Shown: positions 33,122 through 42,378, counted from the first letter of the stretch. The stretch: 47,133 bases of DNA from Pseudomonas sp. ISL-84 (GCA_018613035.1 JAGGRA010000053.1:25235-72367), one strand, 5' to 3'. Notes: generated by a model from the sequence alone, not told the origin. Numbers and translations: made by a program.

Positions 33122-33844
33122 TTAATTCTCGCTATCCGCTTCAAGAAGGTCCCAGGCAGTTATGATTCCTTTTGGCTTTTCTGTCGGCTTACCCTTTTCA
33201 GTAACAATAATGCCTTCCAGTTTTTCATTTTTACATCTATACTCTTCAAATAAGTCCTCTAAATCAAAAATGGACGTATCTTTGCTGACAAACGTTATTT
33301 GATGCTTTGATTTTTTATTAAATAGCTCTTTTATTTGCACTTTTTTCAACTGAATCGAATCTTCTGTAAAATGCTCGGCCATCCATTTTACAATATCTGC
33401 TGAAGTCAGCAGCCACGAGTATTCTTCCTTTCTACTATAAATGGGAAACTGGGAATGTGAAAACTTATTGATAATGGCCAAGACATCTGAAAGCTTGCCA
33501 TCTTCGTAAAAGTAAAAAACAGGTGTCGCGGCGATCGACAGTGCTGTCTTCGGTTTCTCAAAATCTTCAGCAATCCTCTCGATCCTCTCAACTGTCTCCA
33601 AATGAGGCTCGGCAATATAATAATCGAGATCAATTTTTTCATGCACGATCGCATTTCGAAGTTTTGCAAATTGATATAAATCATCTTCATATAAACGAAT
33701 CAGCGAGTGATTTTTTTGGATCTCAATCAATTTATAAAATTTATCTGTCCTAGCTTTTTTGGCAGATTGTTTTAAGGCTTTATGAATTCGGTTAAAAGCT
33801 GCCTCAAATCTTTCCGACAGTTTAATTTCTGTTTTTGCACCCAC
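33122..33844 (-). CDS. HEPN-like/CBS-pair fusion protein
   Basis: This 240-aa soluble protein has a helical N-terminal region (1-95) containing LRNAIVHEK. R63-x4-H68 fits the Rx4-6H motif of HEPN-fold RNases and toxins. The C-terminal region (about 100-240) shows two CBS-like halves (LSIAATPVFYFYEDGKLSDVLAIINKFSHSQFPI and HQITFVSKDTSIFDLEDLFEEY...GIIVTEKGKPTEKPKGIITAWDLL), a module that usually binds adenine nucleotides. The GTG start has GGGAG 8 bases upstream. It is alone between a terminator and a gene-free region; no nucleotidyltransferase antitoxin is adjacent. Domain calls are by motif only. Whether it cuts RNA is unknown. Confidence 0.65.
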   Translation of the reverse strand: MGAKTEIKLSERFEAAFNRIHKALKQSAKKARTDKFYKLIEIQKNHSLIRLYEDDLYQFAKLRNAIVHEKIDLDYYIAEPHLETVERIERIAEDFEKPKTALSIAATPVFYFYEDGKLSDVLAIINKFSHSQFPIYSRKEEYSWLLTSADIVKWMAEHFTEDSIQLKKVQIKELFNKKSKHQITFVSKDTSIFDLEDLFEEYRCKNEKLEGIIVTEKGKPTEKPKGIITAWDLLEADSEN

Positions 33845-34240
33845 AAATATCTCTCCCTAAATCATAATGTCTCTTCTGTATTCCCATATTTGCAGGTTTC
33901 GTAAACTATGAAGAAAATGGAGGTTCATTTTTCGTTATTCTGCTTCTCTTCTAAGAGGATTTCATTAAGCATCGCTACAAAGTTTCTAGTTTCCTAGTTT
34001 AGAAGGACATATAACCGAACAATTTGCACAAAAAGAATTTTCAGTCTATTATTGAATAATATATTTAGTTAGCGTAAGTTGTTGAGTAGATGGAAACCAT
34101 TGGTTATAAACTACCTTTATAATCCCGGTATTAGTACCGGTAAACATTTATATTAGAGAATCAATAAGTTTCTATTTTAACCAAACATCGAAAGCTAATT
34201 ACTATTACTGAATAGTATTTTAAAGGAAGTAGGTGAAAAA
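33845..34240. other. 396-bp intergenic region before the pxp operon
   Basis: AT-rich, no credible frame. It contains a TATAAT (34118-34123) with no good -35, the CCGGTA palindrome directly after it, and an ACTATT/AATAGT hairpin just before the pxpB ribosome site (about 34201-34216). Confidence 0.4.
34125..34140. promoter_or_regulatory. palindrome at the putative pxp start site
   Basis: CCGGTA-TTAG-TACCGG starts one base after the TATAAT at 34118-34123, a position suited to a repressor. In B. subtilis the equivalent operon is controlled by the IclR-type KipR; no regulator gene is in this window. Confidence 0.4.
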
Positions 34241-34948
34241 ATGGAATACACTATACACCCTCTTGGAGAGAATGCCGTCCTCATTGAACTTGCGAACGAA
34301 ATTAGCCAGGAAGCGCACGAAAAGGTTCAGGCCTTAACAGCAGTCCTTGAAAATCAGCCGCCGGATTGGATGACTGAGTACATCCCTGCTTTTACGACTG
34401 TTAGCATTTTTTATGATCCGCTAGAGATTTATCAGCTTTCAAATGACAAGCTTCCATATGACCACGTTTGTTCACTGATTCAACCGCTGATGGAGGGTTT
34501 AGAAGCAAGCAAAGCTGAAGAAGCAAGGGTTGTTGAAATTCCTGTTTGCTATGGCGGTGAATTCGGTCCGGATCTGGAGTATGTTGCAGACCATAATGGA
34601 ATTACACCGGAGGAAGTCATTACTATTCATTCTTCTGGCGACTATCTGGTTTATATGATTGGGTTTGCTCCAGGCTTTCCTTTTATTGGAGGCATGTCCG
34701 AGAAAATCGCTGCTCCCCGCAGGGAATCTCCCCGTTTAAAAATTCCGGAAAGGACGGTTGGGATTGCAGGCATGCAGACTGGGATCTACCCGATCGAAAC
34801 ACCTGGCGGCTGGCAGCTGATTGGGCGAACTCCTGTCAAATTGTTCCGCCCGCATGATGATTCCCCTACCTTGTTAAAAGCAGGGGATAAAATCAAATTT
34901 TTCCCGATTAGCCTGAAAGAATACGAGAATTGGAAGGAGACAGAGTAA
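34241..34948 (+). CDS. pxpB: 5-oxoprolinase subunit PxpB (KipI family)
   Basis: This 235-aa cytoplasmic subunit of the ATP-dependent 5-oxoprolinase PxpABC converts 5-oxoproline (pyroglutamate) to glutamate. Family motifs are YMIGFAPGFPFIGG, PRRESPRLKIPERTVGIAG and IYPIETPGGWQLIGRTP. B. subtilis KipI, the same protein, also inhibits the sporulation kinase KinA. GGAAGTAGGTG precedes the ATG. Its stop TAA overlaps the pxpC ATG by one base. Confidence 0.95.
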   Translation: MEYTIHPLGENAVLIELANEISQEAHEKVQALTAVLENQPPDWMTEYIPAFTTVSIFYDPLEIYQLSNDKLPYDHVCSLIQPLMEGLEASKAEEARVVEIPVCYGGEFGPDLEYVADHNGITPEEVITIHSSGDYLVYMIGFAPGFPFIGGMSEKIAAPRRESPRLKIPERTVGIAGMQTGIYPIETPGGWQLIGRTPVKLFRPHDDSPTLLKAGDKIKFFPISLKEYENWKETE

Positions 34949-35949
34949 TGCTTAAAATAAAAAAACCGGGTCTCCTTTCAAGCATACAGGATTTGGGGAG
35001 AACCGGGTTCCAAAAATTTGGCGTAATTGCAAGCGGAGCGATGGACCCATTTGCACACCGAATGGCTAATTTGCTGACAGGTAATGCTGAAAATGAACCT
35101 ACTCTGGAGATAACCATGCTGGGGCCCACAATCATTTTTGGAGAAGATGCCCTTATCTCTATTTGCGGCGGGGATCTATCTCCAGTTATAAATAACGTGC
35201 CTGTTCGATCCTGGAGATCTATTTTTGTGAAAAAAGGCAGCGAACTTAAATTCGGCTACACACAGAGCGGCTGCCGTGCCTATTTGGCTGTTGCCGGCGG
35301 CTTCTCTGTACCTGAAGTAATGAAAAGCAAGGCCACTTATTTGCGTGCTGGCATTGGCGGTTATGAAGGAAGATCTTTAAAAGCTGGTGACGAGCTTGTT
35401 TGGGGGACGCCATCAGACCAATCAGATAAAATGACGGAATATTTAGCACGACATTTACAAAACCAACCCTTTTTAGAAAGTGATTGGTCCATCACAGCGG
35501 AGCTCATTCCGAATTCTGAATCCAATCCGTGCATCCGCTTCACAAAGGGACGCCAATTTGAGCTTTTTTCAAAGGAGAGCCAGAAAAAACTGATCGGTGC
35601 TGAATTTGAAGTAACAGCACAGTCAGATCGAATGGGTTACAGACTGAAGGGCCCTGCCCTTTCATTATCTGAACCAGCGGAAATGATTTCCGAGGCTGTC
35701 AATTTCGGTTCAATACAAGTTCCGCCTGATGGAAATCCGATTGTATTACTTGCGGACAGACAAACAACCGGTGGCTATCCAAAAATCGGCCAAGTCGCTT
35801 TTACCGACCTCCCTTTGCTTGCACAGGCCAAGCCCGGTGATAAGCTGAGATTTGTGGAAATATCACATGAAAAGGCTCAGCACTTATACCTCGAGAGGGA
35901 AAGGAAATTAAAAGAATTGAAGCAAGGAATCTATTTAAAAACCAGATAG
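34948..35949 (+). CDS. pxpC: 5-oxoprolinase subunit PxpC (KipA/biotin-dependent carboxyltransferase-like)
   Basis: This 333-aa protein is the third subunit of 5-oxoprolinase. Motifs are KKPGLLSSIQDLGRTGFQKFGV near the start, ASGAMDPFAHRMANLLTGN, YLAVAGGF and ADRQTTGGYPKIGQV near the end, all typical of the KipA/allophanate hydrolase C-terminal family. The frame opens at 34930, but the ATG at 34948 (overlapping the pxpB stop, preceded by GGAAGGAG) gives the family N-terminus. Confidence 0.95.
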   Translation: MLKIKKPGLLSSIQDLGRTGFQKFGVIASGAMDPFAHRMANLLTGNAENEPTLEITMLGPTIIFGEDALISICGGDLSPVINNVPVRSWRSIFVKKGSELKFGYTQSGCRAYLAVAGGFSVPEVMKSKATYLRAGIGGYEGRSLKAGDELVWGTPSDQSDKMTEYLARHLQNQPFLESDWSITAELIPNSESNPCIRFTKGRQFELFSKESQKKLIGAEFEVTAQSDRMGYRLKGPALSLSEPAEMISEAVNFGSIQVPPDGNPIVLLADRQTTGGYPKIGQVAFTDLPLLAQAKPGDKLRFVEISHEKAQHLYLERERKLKELKQGIYLKTR

Positions 35950-35961
35950 GAGGAAAATGAG

Positions 35962-36732
35962 ATGCATATGGTTGATATTAATTGTGATATGGGTGAAAGT
36001 TTTGGAGCGTATAAAATGGGACGGGATGAGGAAATCCTGGACTATATTACTTCTGCCAATATTGCGTGCGGCTTTCATGCAGGCGACCCTGCCACTATGC
36101 GCAAAACGGTAAGGATGGCATTGGATAGAAACGTCGGAATCGGCGTACACCCTGGCTTGCAGGATCTTCCTGGATTCGGACGGCGCGACATCAGCATTAC
36201 ACCCCAGGAAGCCTATGACCTGGCAGTCTACCAAATCGGGGCATTATATGGTTTTGTCAAATCCGAAGGCGGCAAGCTTCAGCATGTTAAGCCACATGGA
36301 GCCCTATTCAATATGGCTTCTAAAAGTGCTCCTCTTTCCGAGGCAATTGCCGAGGCAGTTTATAAAGTGGATCCTGAATTAATTTTATTTGGTCTTGCTG
36401 GCAGTGAGCTTGTGAAGGCCGGGAAAAAAATCGGTCTCCGCTCTGCCCATGAAGTGTTCTCAGACCGTACTTACCAGGAAGATGGCTCGCTTACCTCCAG
36501 AAGAGAAAGCAATGCCCTCATTACAGACCATACAGCTGCAGTTAATCAGGTAATCCGGATGGTAAAGGAAGGGAAAGTCACTTCTATTCAAGGCACGGAA
36601 GTTACTATAGAAGCAAACACGATATGCATTCACGGCGATGGTGAAAGCGCACTAGAATTTGCCAAATATATTCCGACTGCTTTGAAGGATGCTGGGATTA
36701 AGGTAGCTAAAATTGGTGATTTTTTGAAATAA
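35962..36732 (+). CDS. pxpA: 5-oxoprolinase subunit PxpA (LamB/YcsF family)
   Basis: This 256-aa TIM-barrel-like subunit of 5-oxoprolinase has signatures [47 protein letters not shown] and [16 protein letters not shown] lies 8 bases before the ATG. The order pxpB-pxpC-pxpA-ycsG-ycsI is a rearrangement of B. subtilis ycsF-ycsG-ycsI-kipI-kipA, with the same gene content except kipR. Confidence 0.95.
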   Translation: MHMVDINCDMGESFGAYKMGRDEEILDYITSANIACGFHAGDPATMRKTVRMALDRNVGIGVHPGLQDLPGFGRRDISITPQEAYDLAVYQIGALYGFVKSEGGKLQHVKPHGALFNMASKSAPLSEAIAEAVYKVDPELILFGLAGSELVKAGKKIGLRSAHEVFSDRTYQEDGSLTSRRESNALITDHTAAVNQVIRMVKEGKVTSIQGTEVTIEANTICIHGDGESALEFAKYIPTALKDAGIKVAKIGDFLK

Positions 36733-36813
36733 ATGCTATCGCTGCAAAATGGGATTTCGTAAACGAAAAATGGGAAAAAGTAAACAGAAACAAAAAAAAC
36801 AGGGGGAAAATGA

Positions 36814-38004
36814 ATGAAAAAGCAATCAAATGCGAGCTTATTGCTGGGTGCCGCGTTCCTAATGGCTACATCGGCCATTGGACCGGGGTTCCTGACACAA
36901 ACAACTGTATTTACTGAAACACTTTTAGCCAGTTTTGGCTTTGTTATTTTAATATCCATCATTATTGATATCGGTGCGCAAATGAATATTTGGAGAATTA
37001 TTGCTGTTTCCGAAAAAAGAGCCCAGGATATTGCGAACGATCTCCTCCCCGGGCTTGGTTATTTTCTCGCTGCCCTTATTGTTATGGGCGGCCTTGCTTT
37101 TAATATTGGGAACATCGCGGGAGCCGGCCTGGGTACCAATGTTATTTTTGGCATCTCCCCTGAAATGGGTGCTTTGCTAAGCGGCATCCTGGCAATAGGG
37201 ATCTTTATTGTAAAAGAAGCTGGAAGGCTGATGGACCGCTTTACTCAGATTTTGGGTTTTGTAATGATTGGCCTCACCATTTATGTCATGTTCACGGCAC
37301 AGCCTCCAGTTGGAGAAGCTGTTGTTAAAACATTCGCACCGGATAAAATTGATATTCTTGCCATTATAACTTTAGTTGGGGGAACAGTTGGCGGATATAT
37401 CACCTTCGCTGGCGGGCATCGCTTGATTGATGCCGGGGTTAAAGGAAAAGAAGCTCTTCCTGAAGTTACAAAAAGCTCCATCAGCGCGATTGGGATTGCG
37501 TCTGTCATGCGTATATTCCTCTTCCTAGCTGCATTGGGGGTTGTGTCCCAAGGACTGGCGCTCGATCCATCCAACCCTCCTGCTTCTGTATTCCAATTGG
37601 CAGCAGGCAATATCGGCTATAAAATTTTCGGGGTTGTGATGTGGGCTGCCGCTGTAACATCTGTAGTTGGTGCAGCTTATACGTCTGTTTCCTTTATTCG
37701 TACCTTCAGCCCGGTCCTGGAAAAATATCATAAATGGCTGATTGTAGGTTTTATTGCCATATCCACACTTGTTTTTGTCATCATTGGAAAACCTGTTAAG
37801 ATTTTAGTTTTAGTTGGTTCATTAAATGGTTTAATTTTGCCGATTGCATTAGGTGTCATGCTGGTTGCTGCCTATAAAACCAAAATTGTCGGTGACTATA
37901 AGCATCCACTTTGGATGACGATTTTTGGCGTGATCATTGTTGCAGCCATGTCTTATATGGGTGTTTATTCATTAATAAATGGTATCCCTCAGTTATTTAA
38001 ATAA
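36814..38004 (+). CDS. ycsG: NRAMP-family transporter YcsG
   Basis: This 396-aa integral membrane protein has 11 predicted helices and a divergent NRAMP fold. ATSAIGPGFLTQTTVFTE corresponds to the NRAMP helix 1 region, but the metal-binding DPGN of true Mn/Fe transporters is absent, so it probably moves an organic substrate or another ion. Its position inside the oxoprolinase operon suggests uptake of 5-oxoproline or a related compound (inference). AGGGGG precedes the ATG. Confidence 0.85.
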   Translation: MKKQSNASLLLGAAFLMATSAIGPGFLTQTTVFTETLLASFGFVILISIIIDIGAQMNIWRIIAVSEKRAQDIANDLLPGLGYFLAALIVMGGLAFNIGNIAGAGLGTNVIFGISPEMGALLSGILAIGIFIVKEAGRLMDRFTQILGFVMIGLTIYVMFTAQPPVGEAVVKTFAPDKIDILAIITLVGGTVGGYITFAGGHRLIDAGVKGKEALPEVTKSSISAIGIASVMRIFLFLAALGVVSQGLALDPSNPPASVFQLAAGNIGYKIFGVVMWAAAVTSVVGAAYTSVSFIRTFSPVLEKYHKWLIVGFIAISTLVFVIIGKPVKILVLVGSLNGLILPIALGVMLVAAYKTKIVGDYKHPLWMTIFGVIIVAAMSYMGVYSLINGIPQLFK

Positions 38005-38024
38005 GGTTGAAAGGAGAATTCTTC

Positions 38025-38816
38025 ATGAGCGACCCTTCTATTTGGAGTCCTGCTGAAGCACGTAAGTTAATCCGCGGCCAAGGCTGGGACAAGCCGACAT
38101 CCGGAATGGCAAATGGGTATATTCAGGCGAATTTGGCCATTCTGCCAAAGGAAATGGCATTCGAGTTTTTGCTCTTTTGCCAAAGAAACCCGAAATCTTG
38201 TCCCATCATTGACGTCACCGAACCTGGTTCTCCTGTTCCGCAGCTCTCTGCTCCTGATGCTGACATTCGAACAGATATTCCTAAATACAGGATTTACCGG
38301 AACGGCGAGCTGGCTGAAGAGCTGACAGATATAAGCTCTTATTGGAATGAAGAGATGGTAGGATTTCTGCTGGGCTGCAGCTTTACGTTTGAAGAGGCAT
38401 TGATTAAAAACAATATCCCTATTAGGCACATCCAGGAAAACCGAAATGTGCCAATGTATAAAACGGATATTGCCTGTGTAAAAGCAGGCCGGTTTGAAGG
38501 CCCAATGGTTGTCAGCATGCGGCCAATGAAGGAAAAAGATGCAATCAGAGCGGTGCAAGTAACAAGCCGCTTCCCTTCTGTACATGGCGCTCCAGTCCAT
38601 ATTGGGAATCCGGAAGCCATTGGCGTAAAAAATATCAATCAGCCAGATTTTGGCGACTCTGTCACGATTAAAGATGGCGAAGTTCCGGTCTTTTGGGCTT
38701 GCGGTGTCACCCCCCAGGCAGTTGCCATGCATGTAAAACCGGAAATCATGATTACACATGCACCCGGACATATGTTTATCACAGATTTGAAAAATGAAGA
38801 TTTAGCAGTTTTATAA
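38025..38816 (+). CDS. ycsI: YcsI, DUF1445/UPF0317 family, putative D-glutamate cyclase-like lyase
   Basis: This 263-aa soluble protein shows the DUF1445 pattern: SPAEARKLIRGQGWDKPTSGMANGYIQANLAI, CQRNPKSCPIIDVTEPG, FLLGCSFTFEEAL, MVVSMRPM and FWACGVTPQAVAM. The same family domain occurs in human DGLUCY, a D-glutamate cyclase forming 5-oxo-D-proline; co-occurrence with oxoprolinase supports related chemistry here, as inference. AAGGAG precedes the ATG at 38025; the longer frame from 38007 is unlikely. Last intact gene of the operon. Confidence 0.88.
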   Translation: MSDPSIWSPAEARKLIRGQGWDKPTSGMANGYIQANLAILPKEMAFEFLLFCQRNPKSCPIIDVTEPGSPVPQLSAPDADIRTDIPKYRIYRNGELAEELTDISSYWNEEMVGFLLGCSFTFEEALIKNNIPIRHIQENRNVPMYKTDIACVKAGRFEGPMVVSMRPMKEKDAIRAVQVTSRFPSVHGAPVHIGNPEAIGVKNINQPDFGDSVTIKDGEVPVFWACGVTPQAVAMHVKPEIMITHAPGHMFITDLKNEDLAVL

Positions 38817-38820
38817 GAAG

Positions 38821-38848
38821 AAGGCGTCCTGATTCATGGGCGCCTTTT
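38821..38848 (+). terminator. pxp operon terminator
   Basis: AGGCG-CC...GG-CGCCT stem followed by TTTTTCTT. Confidence 0.75.
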
Positions 38849-38881
38849 TCTTATTTTTATGGTAAAAATATCCTATTCCAG

Positions 38882-39636
38882 TTGGTTCCTTTTTCTCCGG
38901 AGAACATTGACCTTCCTAAAGGTATAGAAGCTCCATGGTATTTTAACAGTGACGGAAGCGAAAGAGCCCAGAATAATAATGGAAAGGTCGTATATGGAAT
39001 TCCTAGATACGACCAGAATCGTGACTATAACCCGAACCTGAATTTCAGAGTGGTAGACCAGGATAAAGGTGAAGTCGAAGCTTTCCTAAATGATAGAGCG
39101 ACCAATAACAGTAACTGTTACGAGTGTGTTCCAGGATCTGCGCTCTGATGTCTATGTAGATGTTCATCACCGCGGCTTTAATACCGTATCTGATGAAGAT
39201 AATTCAGCTTGCAGCAGTTGTGGCAGACCCCTATACCGATCCTTTCACAGGTGACGAATATGAGGTGGATGAGGATGTTCTTACATTAGGAAAGCAGGTC
39301 AATGCCCTTGCTGCTCAGACACTGCAGAGAGGCTACTCCCACTTTGGTGCCATCCAGAAATATCCTGATGTAAACCTGCCTGGTACAGCACTTGGTGCCT
39401 TTGCTTTAAATGATGCAGCGATTATGCTAATGGAGCTTAAAGGGCAAAGCCAGACTTTAGGTCAAAAACAAGCTGGTATGCTGAAAGAAACAGTTAAGGC
39501 GCCGCTTTACGATTTATTTAATGCACTTGCAGATGGATCCATCCATGATGTAGATCCCGCTGTGTATGACGCTATACAGGAATCGACAAACAGAATTACA
39601 GATCCATCTACCAGCGATACCGAGAAGGATTTTTAA
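38882..39636 (+). pseudogene. decayed M14-type zinc peptidase
   Basis: Three consecutive reading-frame pieces read as one protein: (1) IEAPWYFNSDGSERAQNNNG to GIPRYDQNRDYNP, (2) VFQDLRSDVYVDVHHRGFN around 39130-39195, (3) VVADPYTDPFTGDEYEVDE to the end near 39636. At least two frameshifts are needed, near 39105-39120 and 39195-39215. HHRG and the DGSER/DQNRDYNP region resemble the M14 fold. The 5' part (signal peptide and first zinc ligands) is missing, since only about 65 bases separate it from the ycsI stop. Not related closely to the intact M14 gene at 20697-23096 by eye. Confidence 0.75.
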
Positions 39637-39642
39637 AGGTAA

Positions 39643-39677
39643 GAACCCCTCCCTCCAATGGGCGGGGTTCTATTTTT
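39643..39677. terminator. bidirectional terminator
   Basis: AGAACCCC/GGGGTTCT stem followed by ATTTTTT; it overlaps the 3' end of the metallophosphoesterase gene. Confidence 0.75.
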
Positions 39678-40812
39678 TATCCTTCAAGAAATCCAAAGTC
39701 TCTTTATGGTCTTTACTCATAATTTGTTCAATTAGCGGATCTGCCGGGATAGCTGGTCTGCTTTTTTTATTAAATGTACGATAGACTGGCCTAATCGAGG
39801 ATAAGCTGCTCTTAACCTTCCAGCTGCCTTCTTTTTCGACAATTTTCAAATCAATGAGTCCCAGGTGATTGCCCCAATACCCTGCCTGGACGGCAGCCGT
39901 TCCATTTATGGTCCCCATTTTCAAATCAATTCCCGGCAGTTTCTGCAGTTCATCCCTTACAGGAAAGACAGAATGGCTATGACCAAATAGAATGGCATCA
40001 ATGCCTTTTACCTTGCTTAGAGCATAGACAGAGTTGCCTTTTTTCTCATCCAATCCTTTATCTGATTGCAGTCCAGTGTGGGCAAGAGCCACAATGATAT
40101 CTGCACCCTTGTTCTTCATGATTGGGATAAAATGTTCGGCCGTTTCTTTAATATTTTTCACTTTTAGGTTTCCTCGAAAATATTCCTTATTCCATTCAGC
40201 GACAATAGGAGTGATAAAGCCAATTACGCCAATGTTAAGCTTATGCTTCTCCCCTGCTGTATCTGTCACCTCTTTTTCAAGAATCGTATAAGGATTGAAA
40301 TAATTAAGATCATCATTTTCAAAATAGTTACGATCTTCTACATATATATTGGCATTTAGATACGGAAAATTTGCACCCCTTAAACTTTCTTCCATAAAGT
40401 CAATTCCATAGTTAAATTCATGGTTCCCGACTGTAGCCGCATCATATAGCAAAGTGTTCATGGCTTTAAAAACCGGATGGACATTGGCCAGGTCCAACGG
40501 ATGGCTCCTGTAGGCATATTCATCAAGTGCGTTGCCCTCCAATATGTCTCCATTATCAAAAAGAAGCGAATTTGGTACCTCCTTCCTGGCTTGTTTGATC
40601 AGGTTCGCCGTTCTGGAAAGTCCAAACTCTACCGTCTTTTTTTTATTTTCGTAATTATATCCAATCATGTTCCCATGCAGGTCAGTCGTTTCCATTAGGC
40701 GCAAGTGAATGGTTGGAGGCCCGGATACTTGTGCTTGTGTTTGATTCCAGACAATCAGCAGGGTCATGAATGACAGTACGATGATTAAAGTTTTTTTCAT
40801 TCCCTTTTTCAT
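39670..40812 (-). CDS. secreted metallophosphoesterase of the CpdB/5'-nucleotidase family, C-terminally short
   Basis: This 380-aa protein has a signal peptide (residues 1-28, cleavage near TQAQV). The metallophosphatase domain is complete, with ETTDLHGN, FDNGDILEGN, GNHEFNYG, ALAHTG and GHSHSVFP metal ligands. Relatives such as CpdB or YfkN modules continue with a 5_nucleotid_C substrate domain of about 200-250 aa after a segment like IPADPLIEQIMSKDHKETL. Here translation stops 10 residues later, in the terminator. Either the C-terminal domain was lost or this is a one-domain variant. A GGGAG ribosome site precedes the ATG. Confidence 0.85.
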   Translation of the reverse strand: MKKGMKKTLIIVLSFMTLLIVWNQTQAQVSGPPTIHLRLMETTDLHGNMIGYNYENKKKTVEFGLSRTANLIKQARKEVPNSLLFDNGDILEGNALDEYAYRSHPLDLANVHPVFKAMNTLLYDAATVGNHEFNYGIDFMEESLRGANFPYLNANIYVEDRNYFENDDLNYFNPYTILEKEVTDTAGEKHKLNIGVIGFITPIVAEWNKEYFRGNLKVKNIKETAEHFIPIMKNKGADIIVALAHTGLQSDKGLDEKKGNSVYALSKVKGIDAILFGHSHSVFPVRDELQKLPGIDLKMGTINGTAAVQAGYWGNHLGLIDLKIVEKEGSWKVKSSLSSIRPVYRTFNKKSRPAIPADPLIEQIMSKDHKETLDFLKDKK

Positions 40813-41051
40813 TCCATCTCCCCCCAGATGATTATGGACTAGTTTTTTTATTTTCTCTTGATATTAGAAAATTAATCAGGGATTGGGAACTTCAGAAAAA
40901 AGAATAAAAAAAGGAAAATTTTGAAACTTTTTAGAGCTTAATCGTTAGATAGAGGAAAAGCTTGGAAAGGAGGTACAGGAGGCCAAGCAAAATAAGTTAC
41001 TAATCGTCGATAGGATTATTTAAAGCTGATTACTTCGTATCTGTTTATTAT

Positions 41052-41906
41052 TTAATTTTTATATAAGGTTTTCATAATTACTTTTTCCCAGGTCTTCCAG
41101 CTCAGCATTTTTTTTAAATTAATTCTTCCTCGTACACCTTTTCCAACTGGGTATCTTAACCCTGGGTTTTTCTCCAAGGCGATGCTGGCCGCTTTTTTTG
41201 CTACTATGATCGGATCTTCAAAGAAAGGCTCGCCATTATCCAGGTAATCTTGAATTTTTCTCATATAAGCATAATAGGGAGAGTCTTTTTTCATGGATTG
41301 CTCCGTTACTTTTTTTCCTGTTGTCCAAATGCCTGTTCTAAACGACCCTGGTTCTATTAATGCGATATTGACGCCAAAAGGCTTCATTTCTAGTCTTAAA
41401 GATTCGCTCCAGCCTTCGATTGCAAACTTGGAAGCAGCATATGGAGATAAGCCCGGAAATCCTGCTCTTCCGCTAATTGAACTTATATTAATGATCGTTC
41501 CTTTTCTTTGCTTACGCATAAACGGGAGAACCGCTTGTGTAACAGCTATGGTTCCAAAAACATTCGTTTCGAATTGGCTTCTGTATTCATCAAGCGGAAT
41601 CTCTTCTACAAAGCCAGCCCCAGCATAGCCCGCGTTATTAATCAGGACATCAACTGAAGAGAGATTGTTTAGGAATGTTTTTAAATCCTCTATTGATTCT
41701 GCTGAAGTCACATCCATTTCTTGAACAGAGATTAACTCCTGCACTCTTTCTGCAGTTGCTTTTTCCATTAATAAATGGCTTTTTTCCATATTCCTCATTG
41801 TGGCTATGACATGAAAATTATTTTTAGCCAATTCTATGGCCATTAAGGTACCAAAACCACCAGAACAGCCAGTAATAACAGCATATTTTTTACCCAAAAT
41901 CATCAT
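41052..41906 (-). CDS. short-chain dehydrogenase/reductase (SDR)
   Basis: This 284-aa NAD(P)-dependent oxidoreductase is a classical SDR with the nucleotide motif TGCSGGFG (residues 12-19), NNAG in VLINNAGYAGAG, catalytic Ser in NISSISGR, and YAASK (Tyr and Lys). After the Rossmann domain a tail of about 60 residues (KKAASIALEKNPGLRYPVGKG) is usual for this subgroup. AAAGG is very close to the first two ATGs; a TTG at 41897 with 9-base spacing is an alternative start. Substrate unknown. Single gene. Confidence 0.9.
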   Translation of the reverse strand: MMILGKKYAVITGCSGGFGTLMAIELAKNNFHVIATMRNMEKSHLLMEKATAERVQELISVQEMDVTSAESIEDLKTFLNNLSSVDVLINNAGYAGAGFVEEIPLDEYRSQFETNVFGTIAVTQAVLPFMRKQRKGTIINISSISGRAGFPGLSPYAASKFAIEGWSESLRLEMKPFGVNIALIEPGSFRTGIWTTGKKVTEQSMKKDSPYYAYMRKIQDYLDNGEPFFEDPIIVAKKAASIALEKNPGLRYPVGKGVRGRINLKKMLSWKTWEKVIMKTLYKN

Positions 41907-42008
41907 CCTTTATCAATGTGCTAAAATTTTTATTTTAACCGTGCAATTAGTTATATAATTAAAATTGAAAGTATTATAAAATAATAAATAAAGTGAATTT
42001 TTAAGAGG

Positions 42009-42338
42009 ATGAACAAGTTGGCGCACATATTTATCAGCATGGTTTTACTCATATCTGGTTTGTCTTCAACGATGCAGCAAACAATGGATTTGAGCGATTG
42101 GATTGAGTTTGAGGAACAAATCAATGGCGATTCCATCGTAATTGAGGCAGCAGTTTTAAAAAATGCAGCATCGAAAAGTGCTTCCGTGGCCGCTTTTAAG
42201 AAACTTGCCGCAAAAGTTTTTACCTTTAATGATATGGCTCACAGCAAACTTGAATTTGCTGGTATGGTTCCTGTTCCTAAGATCCATAAGTATATGACTC
42301 CTCATAAGTTTCAGAGCAACTGCCTCCACACCGTTTAA
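42009..42338 (+). CDS. small secreted or exported protein, unknown
   Basis: This 109-aa protein has a hydrophobic N-terminus (LAHIFISMVLLISGLSS) that looks like a signal peptide. The mature part of about 85 residues has an acidic start (DLSDWIEFEEQINGD) and a basic end (VPKIHKYMTPHKFQ) with one Cys. The ATG at 42009 abuts AGAGG, while a TTG at 42018 has 9-base spacing, so either may be used. The AI-2E-family gene follows 40 bases later on the same strand and may be co-transcribed. I do not recognise a family. Confidence 0.55.
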   Translation: MNKLAHIFISMVLLISGLSSTMQQTMDLSDWIEFEEQINGDSIVIEAAVLKNAASKSASVAAFKKLAAKVFTFNDMAHSKLEFAGMVPVPKIHKYMTPHKFQSNCLHTV

Positions 42339-42378
42339 GGGATATTCTATATAAAAAAGAAAATGTGGAGGAATGAGA

